Source: an uncultured bacterium
Lineage (GTDB): Bacteria > Bacillota_I > Bacilli_A > RF39 > UBA660
Direction of reading: 5' to 3'
NCBI GenBank assembly: GCA_949293285.1
Contig: CASFCU010000055.1
Location: 1 to 32,137, forward strand
DNA: 32,137 bases
The position numbers and the translations under genes were made by a program. Under the pieces are notes generated by a model. The model was not told the origin of the DNA. It did no database searches and worked only from the letters and a program-made list of their open reading frames with translations. Below are positions 15,747 to 23,652 of this stretch, in pieces. Each line of letters starts with the position of its first letter. Positions within the stretch are counted from its first letter, which is position 1.

Positions 15747-15834
15747 CAAAATAAAAAAGTTTCTATTTAGTTAACTTCAAACAAAACAACTTCTCGATTA
15801 AATATAATGTAAATATCCTGAAAGTGGTGATGTA

Positions 15835-16191
15835 ATGTTTTTGTTTGGGAGAAGACTAAAGGAATTAAGGAAAAAGTCAAATATGACTCAACAAGAATTA
15901 GGTGACACGATAAATGTTACCAAAGTAAGTATTTGTTGTTATGAAAAAGGAACTAGAATACCATCACTGGAAACTTTAATAGATATATCAAATTTATTCA
16001 AAGTAGATTTAGATTACCTTATAGGAAATGATACTTATGTAGTAAGTGAAGAAAATGAGTCTTATGGAATAAAGATGTCATATGAAGAAATAGAATTAAT
16101 TAAAGAGTTGAGAAAACATACTGACATTTATATCAAACTAATTGACAATCCTAGAAGAATGTTAGAACTTATTGATAAAAAAGTAAGATAA
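15835..16191 (+). CDS. XRE-family helix-turn-helix regulator
   Basis: 118 aa. The N-terminal HTH (about 6-61) reads RLKELRKKSNMTQQELGDTI, then VTKVSICCYEKGTRIPSLETL, then FKVDLDYLIGND, typical of XRE repressors. The C-terminal half is a short helical segment, perhaps for dimerisation. A TATAAT (15803-15808) and the ribosome site AGTGGTGAT precede it. No inverted-repeat operator or obvious target lies beside it, so what it regulates is unknown. A 14-base-pair terminator follows. Confidence 0.85.
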   Translation: MFLFGRRLKELRKKSNMTQQELGDTINVTKVSICCYEKGTRIPSLETLIDISNLFKVDLDYLIGNDTYVVSEENESYGIKMSYEEIELIKELRKHTDIYIKLIDNPRRMLELIDKKVR

Positions 16192-16240
16192 ACAATATAA
16201 ACTAATAATTACTAAATAAAAAGACGAAGTAAGGAATATA

Positions 16241-16278
16241 AAAAATAATTTCTGTATTATGCAGAAATTATTTTTTAT
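16241..16278 (+). terminator. Intrinsic terminator after the XRE gene
   Basis: AAAAATAATTTCTG / CAGAAATTATTTTT, 14 perfect pairs, 7-base loop. Confidence 0.8.
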
Positions 16279-16340
16279 TACATAACCAAAGAATTCTATT
16301 GACTACTTAACAATAATATTCATAGTTTTAAATTATATAC

Positions 16341-16369
16341 TTTCGTAATACAACATTATATGCTATAAT
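16341..16369 (+). promoter_or_regulatory. Promoter of the nucleoside phosphorylase gene
   Basis: TGCTATAAT, an extended -10 with perfect TATAAT (16364-16369); the TTTCGT 17 bases upstream is a weak -35. Confidence 0.55.
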
Positions 16370-16390
16370 TACCTTAATATAGGAGGCTAT

Positions 16391-17617
16391 ATGAATATTG
16401 TTGATATTATAAACAAAAAACGTAATAATTTAGAATTAACAAAAGAAGAACTAGAATATGCATTTAATGGTTATATGAATAAAACAGTGAAAGACTATCA
16501 AATGTCAGCTTTACTCATGGCAATATGTATCAATGGTTTAAGTGACGAAGAAGTTTTTTCTTTAACTGATATATTTATAAGAAGTGGAAATACAATTGAT
16601 TTATCAATGATTCCAGGAGTTAAAGTAGACAAACATTCGACTGGTGGAGTAGGTGATAAAACAACTTTAGTCATTGCTCCAATTGTTGCTTCACTAGGAA
16701 TCAAAGTACCGAAAATGAGTGGTAGAGGATTAGGATATACTGGTGGTACTATTGACAAATTAGAAAGTATTCCGGGACTAAAGGTCAACTTAACAAAGGA
16801 AGAATTCTTAAAAGAATTAGATAGCATTGGAATGGTTATCTGCAGTCAAACAGAAGCATTGGTCCCTTTAGACAAGGAGATTTATGCTCTAAGAGATGTT
16901 ACTGCTACAGTGGAATCTATTCCCTTAATTGCCGTAAGTATAATGAGTAAAAAAATAGCAAGCGGTGCCGATAAAATACTAATTGACATAAAATCTGGAA
17001 AAGGAGCTTTAATCAAAAATGATACAGAAGCCAAAATATTAAAAGATTTAATGATTAGAATTGGAAATAAATACAATAAAGAAGTAAGATGTATAATTTC
17101 TAATATGGATATTCCTTTGGGAATATGTGTTGGTAATGCACTAGAAGTAGCAGAAGCAGCAGAAGTATTAAGCGGAAGGATAAAAAATAACTTATATGAC
17201 TTATGCATTGACATAGCAAGTAACATGGTTAGTATGGCAAAAGAAATATCCATAATTGATGCAAGAGAACAAGTAATAGAAGCAATAGAATCCAAAAAAG
17301 CTTACAACAAGTTTATGGAATTCATAGTGTATCAAAAAGGTAACATTGAAGAAATGGAAATAAGTAATAATAAATTAGAGATAAAATCTGATAAAAAAGG
17401 AATTCTTACAGATATTGATGCCTATAAAATAGGAGAAGTATCTTGTAAGTTAGGTAGTGGAAGATTATCTAAAGATGATGTAATTGATCCCGCTGTAGGA
17501 GTTTTCTTGAATAAACAAGTAGGAGATTCTGTTGAATTAGGAGATATTTTATGTACTCTTTATTACAACAAAGTAAAAGATGATTTTGATATTATAAAGG
17601 CATTTTCAATACAATGA
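16391..17617 (+). CDS. pdp: Pyrimidine-nucleoside phosphorylase
   Basis: 408 aa, a little shorter than the usual 430. It phosphorolyses uridine and thymidine to base and (deoxy)ribose-1-phosphate. The family signature SGRGLGYTGGTIDKLESIPG (110-129) and the phosphate-binding KHSTGGVGDKTT (81-92) are intact, as is SIMSKKIASGADKILIDIKSG. AGGAGG is 4 bases before the ATG. In several Bacillaceae pdp lies just upstream of dacF-spoIIA (my recollection of gene order), and here it is also a few genes upstream of dacF. Confidence 0.95.
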   Translation: MNIVDIINKKRNNLELTKEELEYAFNGYMNKTVKDYQMSALLMAICINGLSDEEVFSLTDIFIRSGNTIDLSMIPGVKVDKHSTGGVGDKTTLVIAPIVASLGIKVPKMSGRGLGYTGGTIDKLESIPGLKVNLTKEEFLKELDSIGMVICSQTEALVPLDKEIYALRDVTATVESIPLIAVSIMSKKIASGADKILIDIKSGKGALIKNDTEAKILKDLMIRIGNKYNKEVRCIISNMDIPLGICVGNALEVAEAAEVLSGRIKNNLYDLCIDIASNMVSMAKEISIIDAREQVIEAIESKKAYNKFMEFIVYQKGNIEEMEISNNKLEIKSDKKGILTDIDAYKIGEVSCKLGSGRLSKDDVIDPAVGVFLNKQVGDSVELGDILCTLYYNKVKDDFDIIKAFSIQ

Positions 17618-17627
17618 TGTAAAATTG

Positions 17628-17650
17628 AACTACCAAATGGTAGTTTTTTA
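17628..17650 (+). terminator. Intrinsic terminator after pdp
   Basis: AACTACC, loop AAAT, GGTAGTT, T run. Confidence 0.8.
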
Positions 17651-17847
17651 ATACGAAAATAGTAAGCATTAAGGTAAAAATTTGCTAAAATTTTAGAATA
17701 AACACGAAGCATGGATGACTACAACAACTATATTGAAATAGTATCTATTTTATGATAAAGTTATATTAGAAAATAGAGTGTTGCTATAGTCTCTTTTGAA
17801 AAGGTAAACTTGTAAAACAATTTTGTATCAATAGGGAGTGTGATTTT

Positions 17848-18468
17848 ATGAAAAAAATGTATTTAATCATTACAATACTTTTAATTTTAGTTGTTTGTTT
17901 GATTTTCTCATTTAAAGAGAAAACATATAATATCAGTTCTTCAAATGGGTTATGGTATATCTATGATAGTAATTTAGAAAATATCGAAAATAATATGAAT
18001 GAGATAACGGAAAGTAATGATGAGTTTCTTTGGTATGTCTTATCGGATTTTAGTATTGAAGATACAGAATATAAAGATATGCTAAATGCTTTAGTAGCAA
18101 GGATTAGAATGAGTTATTATGAACTAACCCAAAACAAAGACTTTTACACAAACTCAAATGCAATTTTAAATTATAGGAATAAAGATAATATTACAGAAAA
18201 AGAACTAAAAATATTAACAGATGACATGTCTCGTGACCAAGAAATGTCACTGTTAAAAAACTTATCAAATTTTAAAATTAGTGATGATGAGGAAGTAAGT
18301 GAAAGATTTAAAAAAATGGTTCTTATCTATGATGATGTAAGTAAAAATGAATTATTTACTAAAGATAATCCAACATATGAAGAATTACTATCTAGAAAGA
18401 TAATTGAAACAAACATATTAAAAGATTTAAGTGATTTTTTAGTTATGGAATATTATCGATTAAAATAA
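17848..18468 (+). CDS. Membrane-anchored protein of unknown function
   Basis: 206 aa. One N-terminal membrane segment (about 4-22) is followed by a mostly helical, acidic extracellular domain with no recognisable motif. AGGGAGTGTGAT lies 5 bases before the ATG. In size and architecture it parallels the anchored protein at 7197-7808, but the sequences do not look related by eye. It lies alone between pdp and the sporulation peptidases; a link to sporulation would be guesswork. Confidence 0.7.
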   Translation: MKKMYLIITILLILVVCLIFSFKEKTYNISSSNGLWYIYDSNLENIENNMNEITESNDEFLWYVLSDFSIEDTEYKDMLNALVARIRMSYYELTQNKDFYTNSNAILNYRNKDNITEKELKILTDDMSRDQEMSLLKNLSNFKISDDEEVSERFKKMVLIYDDVSKNELFTKDNPTYEELLSRKIIETNILKDLSDFLVMEYYRLK

Positions 18469-18680
18469 TATTAGTATTTTTATGAATCAGTAAATAAAAC
18501 AAAGAAAGTAACTCATGTCTTCATAAAAGCAATAATTTTTTTATAATATCATGATTCAAAATATACAATAATACCATTTAAGTTGAAGAGATAAAAATTA
18601 TAAGAAGGCTAACAACAATTATTGCAAACAGCAGATACAAATAGAAAAACTACAAAGAAAATACAAAAAATTACTAGCAA

Positions 18681-18717
18681 AAAACTACCGAGATTGTCAC
18701 AAACGGTAGTTTTTATT
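18681..18717. terminator. Bidirectional terminator before the VanY-like gene end
   Basis: AAAACTACCG / CGGTAGTTTT, 10 perfect pairs with 13-base loop and T/A runs on both sides. The + strand stretch before it (18469-18680) has no confident gene, only a 40-codon Lys-rich open piece without a start. Confidence 0.75.
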
Positions 18718-19660
18718 TATCTAAAAATCTCACAAAATATTCTTCGTAGGTCATAGGATTATTTTGAATATAACTAGCAATATCCACACCAACATACCTA
18801 TAATGCCAAGGTTCTTCTTGATAACCAGTGATAAATTCAAACTCTTTCGTATATCTCAAGATAAAACCATATTTATAAGCATTTTCTTGCATCCATTCAA
18901 ACTCTTTTGTATTTCCAAAGCTAGTGTAAGAAAGAGTAACATTATCAACATCCACAGCAAGCCCTGTTTGATGTTCAGATGACCCAGCTCTAGCAGAATA
19001 GGTATCAGCTTTGTCTGTACCATCAGCTTTGGCATAATTAGAATAAAGCCTGCTTTGGTAATCATAACTTCTATACGTTGAAACAGCTCTAATATGATAC
19101 CCTTCACTTTGGGCATCTTTAGCCATTTGTTCAAATGCAATTTTAGCATCTTTTTCCATTAGTTTATTGCCAGAGGCAAAACTAGTATCGATGGTCTCTA
19201 AATTTTTAGGAACATAATCTTCTGCTAGTGAATAAAACTTATTCGTAAGAACAGTATGCGTATCTTGATTTGGACTAGGAGAAATACTGGAATAAAAATC
19301 TTGATCTAAACCAATATTAACATAAACAATCACTTTTTCTATACTTAAATCAGGATGACTGTTCTTATAAGCAATATATCTATCGATATAATCATCTTTG
19401 AAAAAAGAAATTTTTTTATCTATATTATCTAATTCCTCTAATTTTTTTTCTAATTCGGTAAGTTGGTTATTGTTCTCTTCTGTTTCATTACTTGAATTAT
19501 TTTCTACTCCCCCTTTTTTATCATCATGTAAAGAAGAAATAAAGAAAAATAAAAAAGCAATAGAACAAACAAGAAGAGCAAAAATAACAATCATAGGTAT
19601 TATATTCTGTTTTTTGTTGTGATAATTCTTATTTTTTAAATTATTCAAATCTTTATTCAT
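18713..19660 (-). CDS. VanY/LdcB-type D-alanyl-D-alanine carboxypeptidase (M15B)
   Basis: 315 aa. A membrane segment (about 20-43) and a low-complexity N/E linker precede an extracellular M15 zinc peptidase domain. Zinc and catalytic residues are visible: SSEHQTGLAVDVD (H230, D237) and EEPWHYRYVG (E283, H286). It trims D-Ala or L-Ala from peptidoglycan stem peptides. AAGGAGTG precedes the ATG. It is divergent from dacF, another D-Ala carboxypeptidase, with 83 bases and a palindrome between them. The gene before it could fit either vegetative wall trimming or spore cortex work. Confidence 0.9.
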   Translation of the reverse strand: MNKDLNNLKNKNYHNKKQNIIPMIVIFALLVCSIAFLFFFISSLHDDKKGGVENNSSNETEENNNQLTELEKKLEELDNIDKKISFFKDDYIDRYIAYKNSHPDLSIEKVIVYVNIGLDQDFYSSISPSPNQDTHTVLTNKFYSLAEDYVPKNLETIDTSFASGNKLMEKDAKIAFEQMAKDAQSEGYHIRAVSTYRSYDYQSRLYSNYAKADGTDKADTYSARAGSSEHQTGLAVDVDNVTLSYTSFGNTKEFEWMQENAYKYGFILRYTKEFEFITGYQEEPWHYRYVGVDIASYIQNNPMTYEEYFVRFLDK

Positions 19661-19700
19661 ACAAGCACTCCTTACATAATAATTATATCATAATTATAGT

Positions 19701-19716
19701 TATTGTTATAACAATA
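19701..19716. repeat. 16-bp perfect palindrome in divergent intergenic region
   Basis: TATTGTTATAACAATA, midway between two divergent D-Ala carboxypeptidase genes. It is a possible operator for both, though AT-rich palindromes arise easily by chance. Confidence 0.35.
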
Positions 19717-19743
19717 TTATCATATTTTTAATTAGGAGGAATT

Positions 19744-20907
19744 ATGAAGAAATTTATTATAATATTAAGCTTACTTTTATGTATAACACCAATTAGTACC
19801 TGGGCAGTAACAGACAGTGAAGAAACATCATTATTGGAAAATGCTAAAAGTGGAATTCTAGTAGAAGCCTCTACTGGAGAAATCTTATACGAAAAAAACA
19901 AAGATGAAATAGTATCAATAGCCTCTCTTACCAAAATGGTTGCTCAAATAATCATATTAGAGAATATAGAAAGTGGTAACCTAAAATGGGATGAAATGGT
20001 AACTACAAGCAGCAATGCTGCAGGAATGGGGGGAACACAAATTTGGCTTACCGCAGGAGAAAAAATGAGCGTAGAAGATCTATTTAAAGGATTAACAATG
20101 GCAAGTGCTAATGATGCAACTGTAGCATTAGCAGAAAGAATAGCAGGAACAGAAGCTGCTTTTGTAAAATTAATGAATGATAAAGTAAAAGAATTAGGTT
20201 TAAAAAATACAACATTTAAAAATTGTACTGGATTAGATGAAGAAGGACATCAATCTACAGCATATGATCTATCTGTAATAGCAAGAGAATTATTAAGTCA
20301 CGAAGAAATATTAAGATTTTCATCCGTATATGAAGACTATATAAGAAAAGATACGCCAAATAAATTCTGGGTAGTTAACACAAACAAATTAGTAAGATTC
20401 TATTCTGGTGCTGATGGACTAAAAACTGGATTTACAGATGATGCAGGATACACAATGGCCGTAACTGCTAAACGAGATGACATGCGTTTAATTGCCATAG
20501 TATTAGGAGAAAGCGTAAGTAAGGTACGAAACGAAGAAACGACAGAATTACTGGATTATGGATTTAACACTTATAAAATTGATTTAGTCAAACCGAAAGG
20601 AAGTGTAGTGGATAAAGTCAAAATAGATAAGGGAAGTCAAGAAGAAATAGAAATTATAACAAAAAATGATATATCTATATTAAATAAAAAAACAGATGCA
20701 AGCCTTAACTATGATACAAAAATAACCGTAAACAACATAAATCTTCCTATAGAAAAAGGAGATGTAGTAGGCAAAATAGAAGTATTATATAATGATAAAG
20801 TCATAAAAACAGATGACTTAATAGCAGGAAGTTCAGTAAAAAAAATAAACTACTTTAAATATCTTTATAACAATTTAAAAGATATCATCAATTGTTCATT
20901 TTTCTAA
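19744..20907 (+). CDS. dacF: D-alanyl-D-alanine carboxypeptidase, DacF-like (S11, PBP5 family)
   Basis: 387 aa. A signal peptide (cleavage after about residue 21) is followed by the serine peptidase motifs SLTK (61-64), SAN (121-123) and KTG (227-229), a C-terminal beta domain and a tail (FKYLYNNLKDIINC) likely used for membrane attachment. It removes terminal D-Ala from pentapeptides and controls cross-linking. In Bacillus, dacF lies directly upstream of spoIIAA and is forespore-expressed; the position here, one gene away from spoIIAA-sigF, supports the DacF name over a vegetative DacA. TTAGGAGG precedes the ATG. Confidence 0.9.
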   Translation: MKKFIIILSLLLCITPISTWAVTDSEETSLLENAKSGILVEASTGEILYEKNKDEIVSIASLTKMVAQIIILENIESGNLKWDEMVTTSSNAAGMGGTQIWLTAGEKMSVEDLFKGLTMASANDATVALAERIAGTEAAFVKLMNDKVKELGLKNTTFKNCTGLDEEGHQSTAYDLSVIARELLSHEEILRFSSVYEDYIRKDTPNKFWVVNTNKLVRFYSGADGLKTGFTDDAGYTMAVTAKRDDMRLIAIVLGESVSKVRNEETTELLDYGFNTYKIDLVKPKGSVVDKVKIDKGSQEEIEIITKNDISILNKKTDASLNYDTKITVNNINLPIEKGDVVGKIEVLYNDKVIKTDDLIAGSSVKKINYFKYLYNNLKDIINCSFF

Positions 20908-20935
20908 AAAAGTATGAAAATCCATACTTTTTTTA
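20906..20935 (+). terminator. Intrinsic terminator after dacF
   Basis: AAAAAGTATG, loop AAAATC, CATACTTTTT. Confidence 0.85.
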
Positions 20936-20956
20936 ATATACAATGTAAAATTATTG

Positions 20957-20965
20957 TGCTATTAT
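20957..20965 (+). promoter_or_regulatory. Extended -10 promoter of the clostripain-family gene
   Basis: TGCTATTAT: TGn plus TATTAT (20960-20965), about 30 bases before the start codon. Confidence 0.45.
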
Positions 20966-20994
20966 AAATAATAGATAAGTAAAGTAGGTGGGAC

Positions 20995-23121
20995 ATGTTT
21001 TGTACTAATTGTGGGATGAAAGCAGAAGCAAATGATAAGTTTTGTAATGAATGTGGAAGCCCTTTAAGAAAAGCATCCCTGTCAAATAACAATATAGATG
21101 AATTCAAAAAAGCAGATGGTTTTACTAACATAATCACATCACAAAAAGGATCTAACAATAACTGTAATAATTTTACATATGATAAAAACTATACAAGCAA
21201 TTATCATTCTAGAAAAAAGAATAAAAAATTAAAAACCATATTAGCAGTTTTAACAATCGTTTTGTTATTAAGTATATTAACCATAGTATTTATTAATAAA
21301 GATACCATATTTAATAAATACTCCGGCAAAAGAACCATTATGATTTACATGATAGGATCCGATCTGGAATCAAAATATGTAGCAGCAAGTAATGATATAA
21401 AAGAGATGATAAATTCACAAGCAGATTTTAAAAATATAAATATTCTTTTATACACTGGAGGAACTAAAACCTGGCATATGGAAGAAATTTCTAGTGATGA
21501 AAATGCTATATTTAAAGTAACAGCTAGTGGATTAGAAAAAGTAGAAGAATATCCAATAATGGACATTGGCAACGCCGATACATTGACAACTTTCATAGAA
21601 TATGGGTATGAAAATTACAAAGCAGAACATTATAGTTTAATTCTATGGAATCACGGTGGAGGCCCTATTTATGGTTATGGATACGATGAATACAATAAAA
21701 CCAACTCATTGACTCTTTTAGAATTGAAAACAGCATTAGAAAATAGTCCATTTCATGCTAATAACAAATTAGAATTCATAGGATTTGATGCTTGCTTAAT
21801 GGCTACAGCAGAAATTGCCTACATTCTATCTGATTATGCTGACTATATGATAGCATCTCAGGAAGTAGAGCCAGGATCAGGTTGGAATTATTCCTTTCTA
21901 GGAAATATTAAACCTTCAACAACAACTTATGAGATAGGAAAGAATATTGTAGATAGCTACATCGAGTATTACAGTAATAGAATAAATGGTAAAGGAATTT
22001 CACTATCTTTATTGAAATTAAATAGAATGGATTTTCTAGAGCAAAATCTAAACTCTTTATTTAAAGAGCTCGATCAAGATTTAATTATTGATTTTTCTTC
22101 TATCTCAAGAAGTAGAAGTAATTCAAAAACTTTTGGAAAAGTAACTGCTACAGGTTATGATTTGGTAGATCTATATGATCTATTAGAGCAGTTGCCAAAA
22201 AAATATTACGAAAAAGTAAACTCCCTAAAAAGTGTAATAGAAGACTTAGTGGTTTACCAAAAAACGGATTTAGTAGGGGCACATGGAATCTCTATTTATT
22301 TCCCATACGAAAATAAGGATCAAATCAGTGAAATTATTTATTTATACAAATATTTTAATTTTGCCTCTGAGTATACAAATTTTATAGATAATTTTTCTTC
22401 AAAATTAACGGGAACGAGATTATACAATTGGAATTTAGAAAATACCATTCCACAAGTAAAAGAAGAAGGACTGATAGAAGTTTCTATACCAGAAGAAGTA
22501 GCAGAAAATTATAGTGGTGCAAGTTATATAATATTTGAAAAGACAGATGATGATTACTATATTCCTAGATTTAAAGGAACCGATGTTACCTTAAATAATA
22601 CCACTCTTAGTACAACTGTTGCCAAAAAAGCTTTAGTAGCAACGGATTCTGATAAAAACGAAGTATACATAACAGCACTAGAATCAGAAAAAGGAAGTAA
22701 CTATACCAAATATATTATTCCAGCTACTTTGCAAAGATGGGAAGAAGATTTTATAAGTGATTTTGAAATGGTATCAGTATATCTACAGTTGGTAGTAACA
22801 GAAGAAAACCCAAACGGACAAATATCCGGGGCTATTGAAATAACAGAAAATGGAATATCACCAAAAGTAATCATAGATTTAGAAGAGTGGGAATGGATTC
22901 AACTTTTAACCTATAAATATAAAATCTTCGATGAAAACGGAAATTATACAACAAACTGGTTAAGTTCAGCAGAAATAACTGGATTAGAAGAAGAAATAAA
23001 TAAAGGGTTTACCTTAGAATTTAAAGATTTAGATGTTTCAAAAGAATATTATTGTTTATTTACAATTACCGATAGTCAAGGAAACAATTATACAACAAAC
23101 GTAGTAAAAGTAAATCAATAA
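20995..23121 (+). CDS. Zinc-ribbon, membrane-bound clostripain-family (C11) cysteine protease
   Basis: 708 aa. The order is an N-terminal zinc ribbon (C3, C6, C17, C20: CTNC...CNEC), a polar linker, a membrane helix (about 79-101), a C11 caspase-like domain and C-terminal beta-rich domains ending in a fibronectin-like repeat (TYKYKIFDENGNYTTNW...). Catalytic residues are H220 in LILWNHGGGP and C267 in FDACLMA, so it looks active; C11 enzymes cleave after Arg or Lys. The ribbon is cytosolic and the protease extracellular if the helix spans the membrane once. It sits between dacF and spoIIAA, where Bacillus has nothing, with its own promoter and terminator. Confidence 0.88.
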   Translation: MFCTNCGMKAEANDKFCNECGSPLRKASLSNNNIDEFKKADGFTNIITSQKGSNNNCNNFTYDKNYTSNYHSRKKNKKLKTILAVLTIVLLLSILTIVFINKDTIFNKYSGKRTIMIYMIGSDLESKYVAASNDIKEMINSQADFKNINILLYTGGTKTWHMEEISSDENAIFKVTASGLEKVEEYPIMDIGNADTLTTFIEYGYENYKAEHYSLILWNHGGGPIYGYGYDEYNKTNSLTLLELKTALENSPFHANNKLEFIGFDACLMATAEIAYILSDYADYMIASQEVEPGSGWNYSFLGNIKPSTTTYEIGKNIVDSYIEYYSNRINGKGISLSLLKLNRMDFLEQNLNSLFKELDQDLIIDFSSISRSRSNSKTFGKVTATGYDLVDLYDLLEQLPKKYYEKVNSLKSVIEDLVVYQKTDLVGAHGISIYFPYENKDQISEIIYLYKYFNFASEYTNFIDNFSSKLTGTRLYNWNLENTIPQVKEEGLIEVSIPEEVAENYSGASYIIFEKTDDDYYIPRFKGTDVTLNNTTLSTTVAKKALVATDSDKNEVYITALESEKGSNYTKYIIPATLQRWEEDFISDFEMVSVYLQLVVTEENPNGQISGAIEITENGISPKVIIDLEEWEWIQLLTYKYKIFDENGNYTTNWLSSAEITGLEEEINKGFTLEFKDLDVSKEYYCLFTITDSQGNNYTTNVVKVNQ

Positions 23122-23124
23122 GAA

Positions 23125-23163
23125 TGTAGTAAATCTATAAAGGAGATTACTACATTTTTTTTA
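23125..23163 (+). terminator. Intrinsic terminator before the spoIIA promoter region
   Basis: TGTAGTaAATCT / AGATTACTACA with one bulged base, followed by eight T. Confidence 0.8.
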
Positions 23164-23210
23164 GGAATTTTTTTTCTGAAAAGGAATAATATAAGTATCG
23201 ATAAATATAT

Positions 23211-23217
23211 TGTCGAA
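23211..23217 (+). promoter_or_regulatory. Spo0A box 1
   Basis: TGTCGAA within TTGTCGAATTT, a perfect core of the Spo0A-P binding site, 94 bases before the spoIIAA start. Confidence 0.7.
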
Positions 23218-23246
23218 TTTTAATATCTAAAAAAAATAAGATTATT

Positions 23247-23253
23247 TGTCGAA
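23247..23253 (+). promoter_or_regulatory. Spo0A box 2
   Basis: TGTCGAA within TTTGTCGAATT, exactly 36 bases after box 1 and in the same direction. A TATAAA (23258-23263) just downstream may be the -10 of the spoIIA promoter, with the box overlapping the -35 zone. Confidence 0.7.
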
Positions 23254-23304
23254 TTGGTATAAAAGCCAAAAAAAATAATCTATATTAAATATCAAGGAGG
23301 AGCC

Positions 23305-23643
23305 ATGTTAAAAATTGACACAATTTATAAAAAAGGAATACTTTTTGTAAGATTATATGGAGTTATAAACAAAACAACGAAATTAGAAATAGAAAAAACT
23401 TTAGAAAGTGCAATAAGTAAAGTAGGAATAAAATATCTATTACTAAATTTTGACAATATTTACTATATAAGTAGTGATATAACAAAAATAATAGGAAAAT
23501 GGAGCCAAAATATTATAAAAAATGGAGGTAAATTCTTTATATGTGGATATGACAAAATACAAAAAAAGTATTCTATAGATGTATCAAAATCTGTATTTGA
23601 AATGAAAGATGAAATCAGTGTATTTAATATGATAAAAATATAG
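23305..23643 (+). CDS. spoIIAA: SpoIIAA-like anti-sigma factor antagonist (STAS domain)
   Basis: 112 aa. The STAS fold is visible: FVRLYGVINKTTKLEIEKTL, then YLLLNFDNIYYISSDI, then GGKFFICGY. In Bacillus, SpoIIAA frees sigma-F by binding the anti-sigma kinase SpoIIAB and is phosphorylated on the serine of DSSG. Here that site reads ISSD (S56, S57): serines are kept but the preceding Asp and the following Gly-Leu are changed, and one residue appears to be missing. AAGGAGGAG is well placed. sigF starts 9 bases after the stop; no spoIIAB lies between. Regulation by Spo0A is indicated by the two boxes upstream. Confidence 0.82.
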   Translation: MLKIDTIYKKGILFVRLYGVINKTTKLEIEKTLESAISKVGIKYLLLNFDNIYYISSDITKIIGKWSQNIIKNGGKFFICGYDKIQKKYSIDVSKSVFEMKDEISVFNMIKI

Positions 23644-23652
23644 GGTGATAAT

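Noticed and set aside
19398-19622. Forward open frame rich in Ser and Leu within the VanY-like gene
   Set aside because: Antisense shadow of the low-complexity linker and membrane segment of a well-supported gene.
23185-23220. Sigma-H promoter from AAAGGAATA and GTCGAATTT
   Set aside because: Each half resembles the consensus but they are 23 bases apart, about twice the usual distance; GTCGAA is better explained as a Spo0A box.
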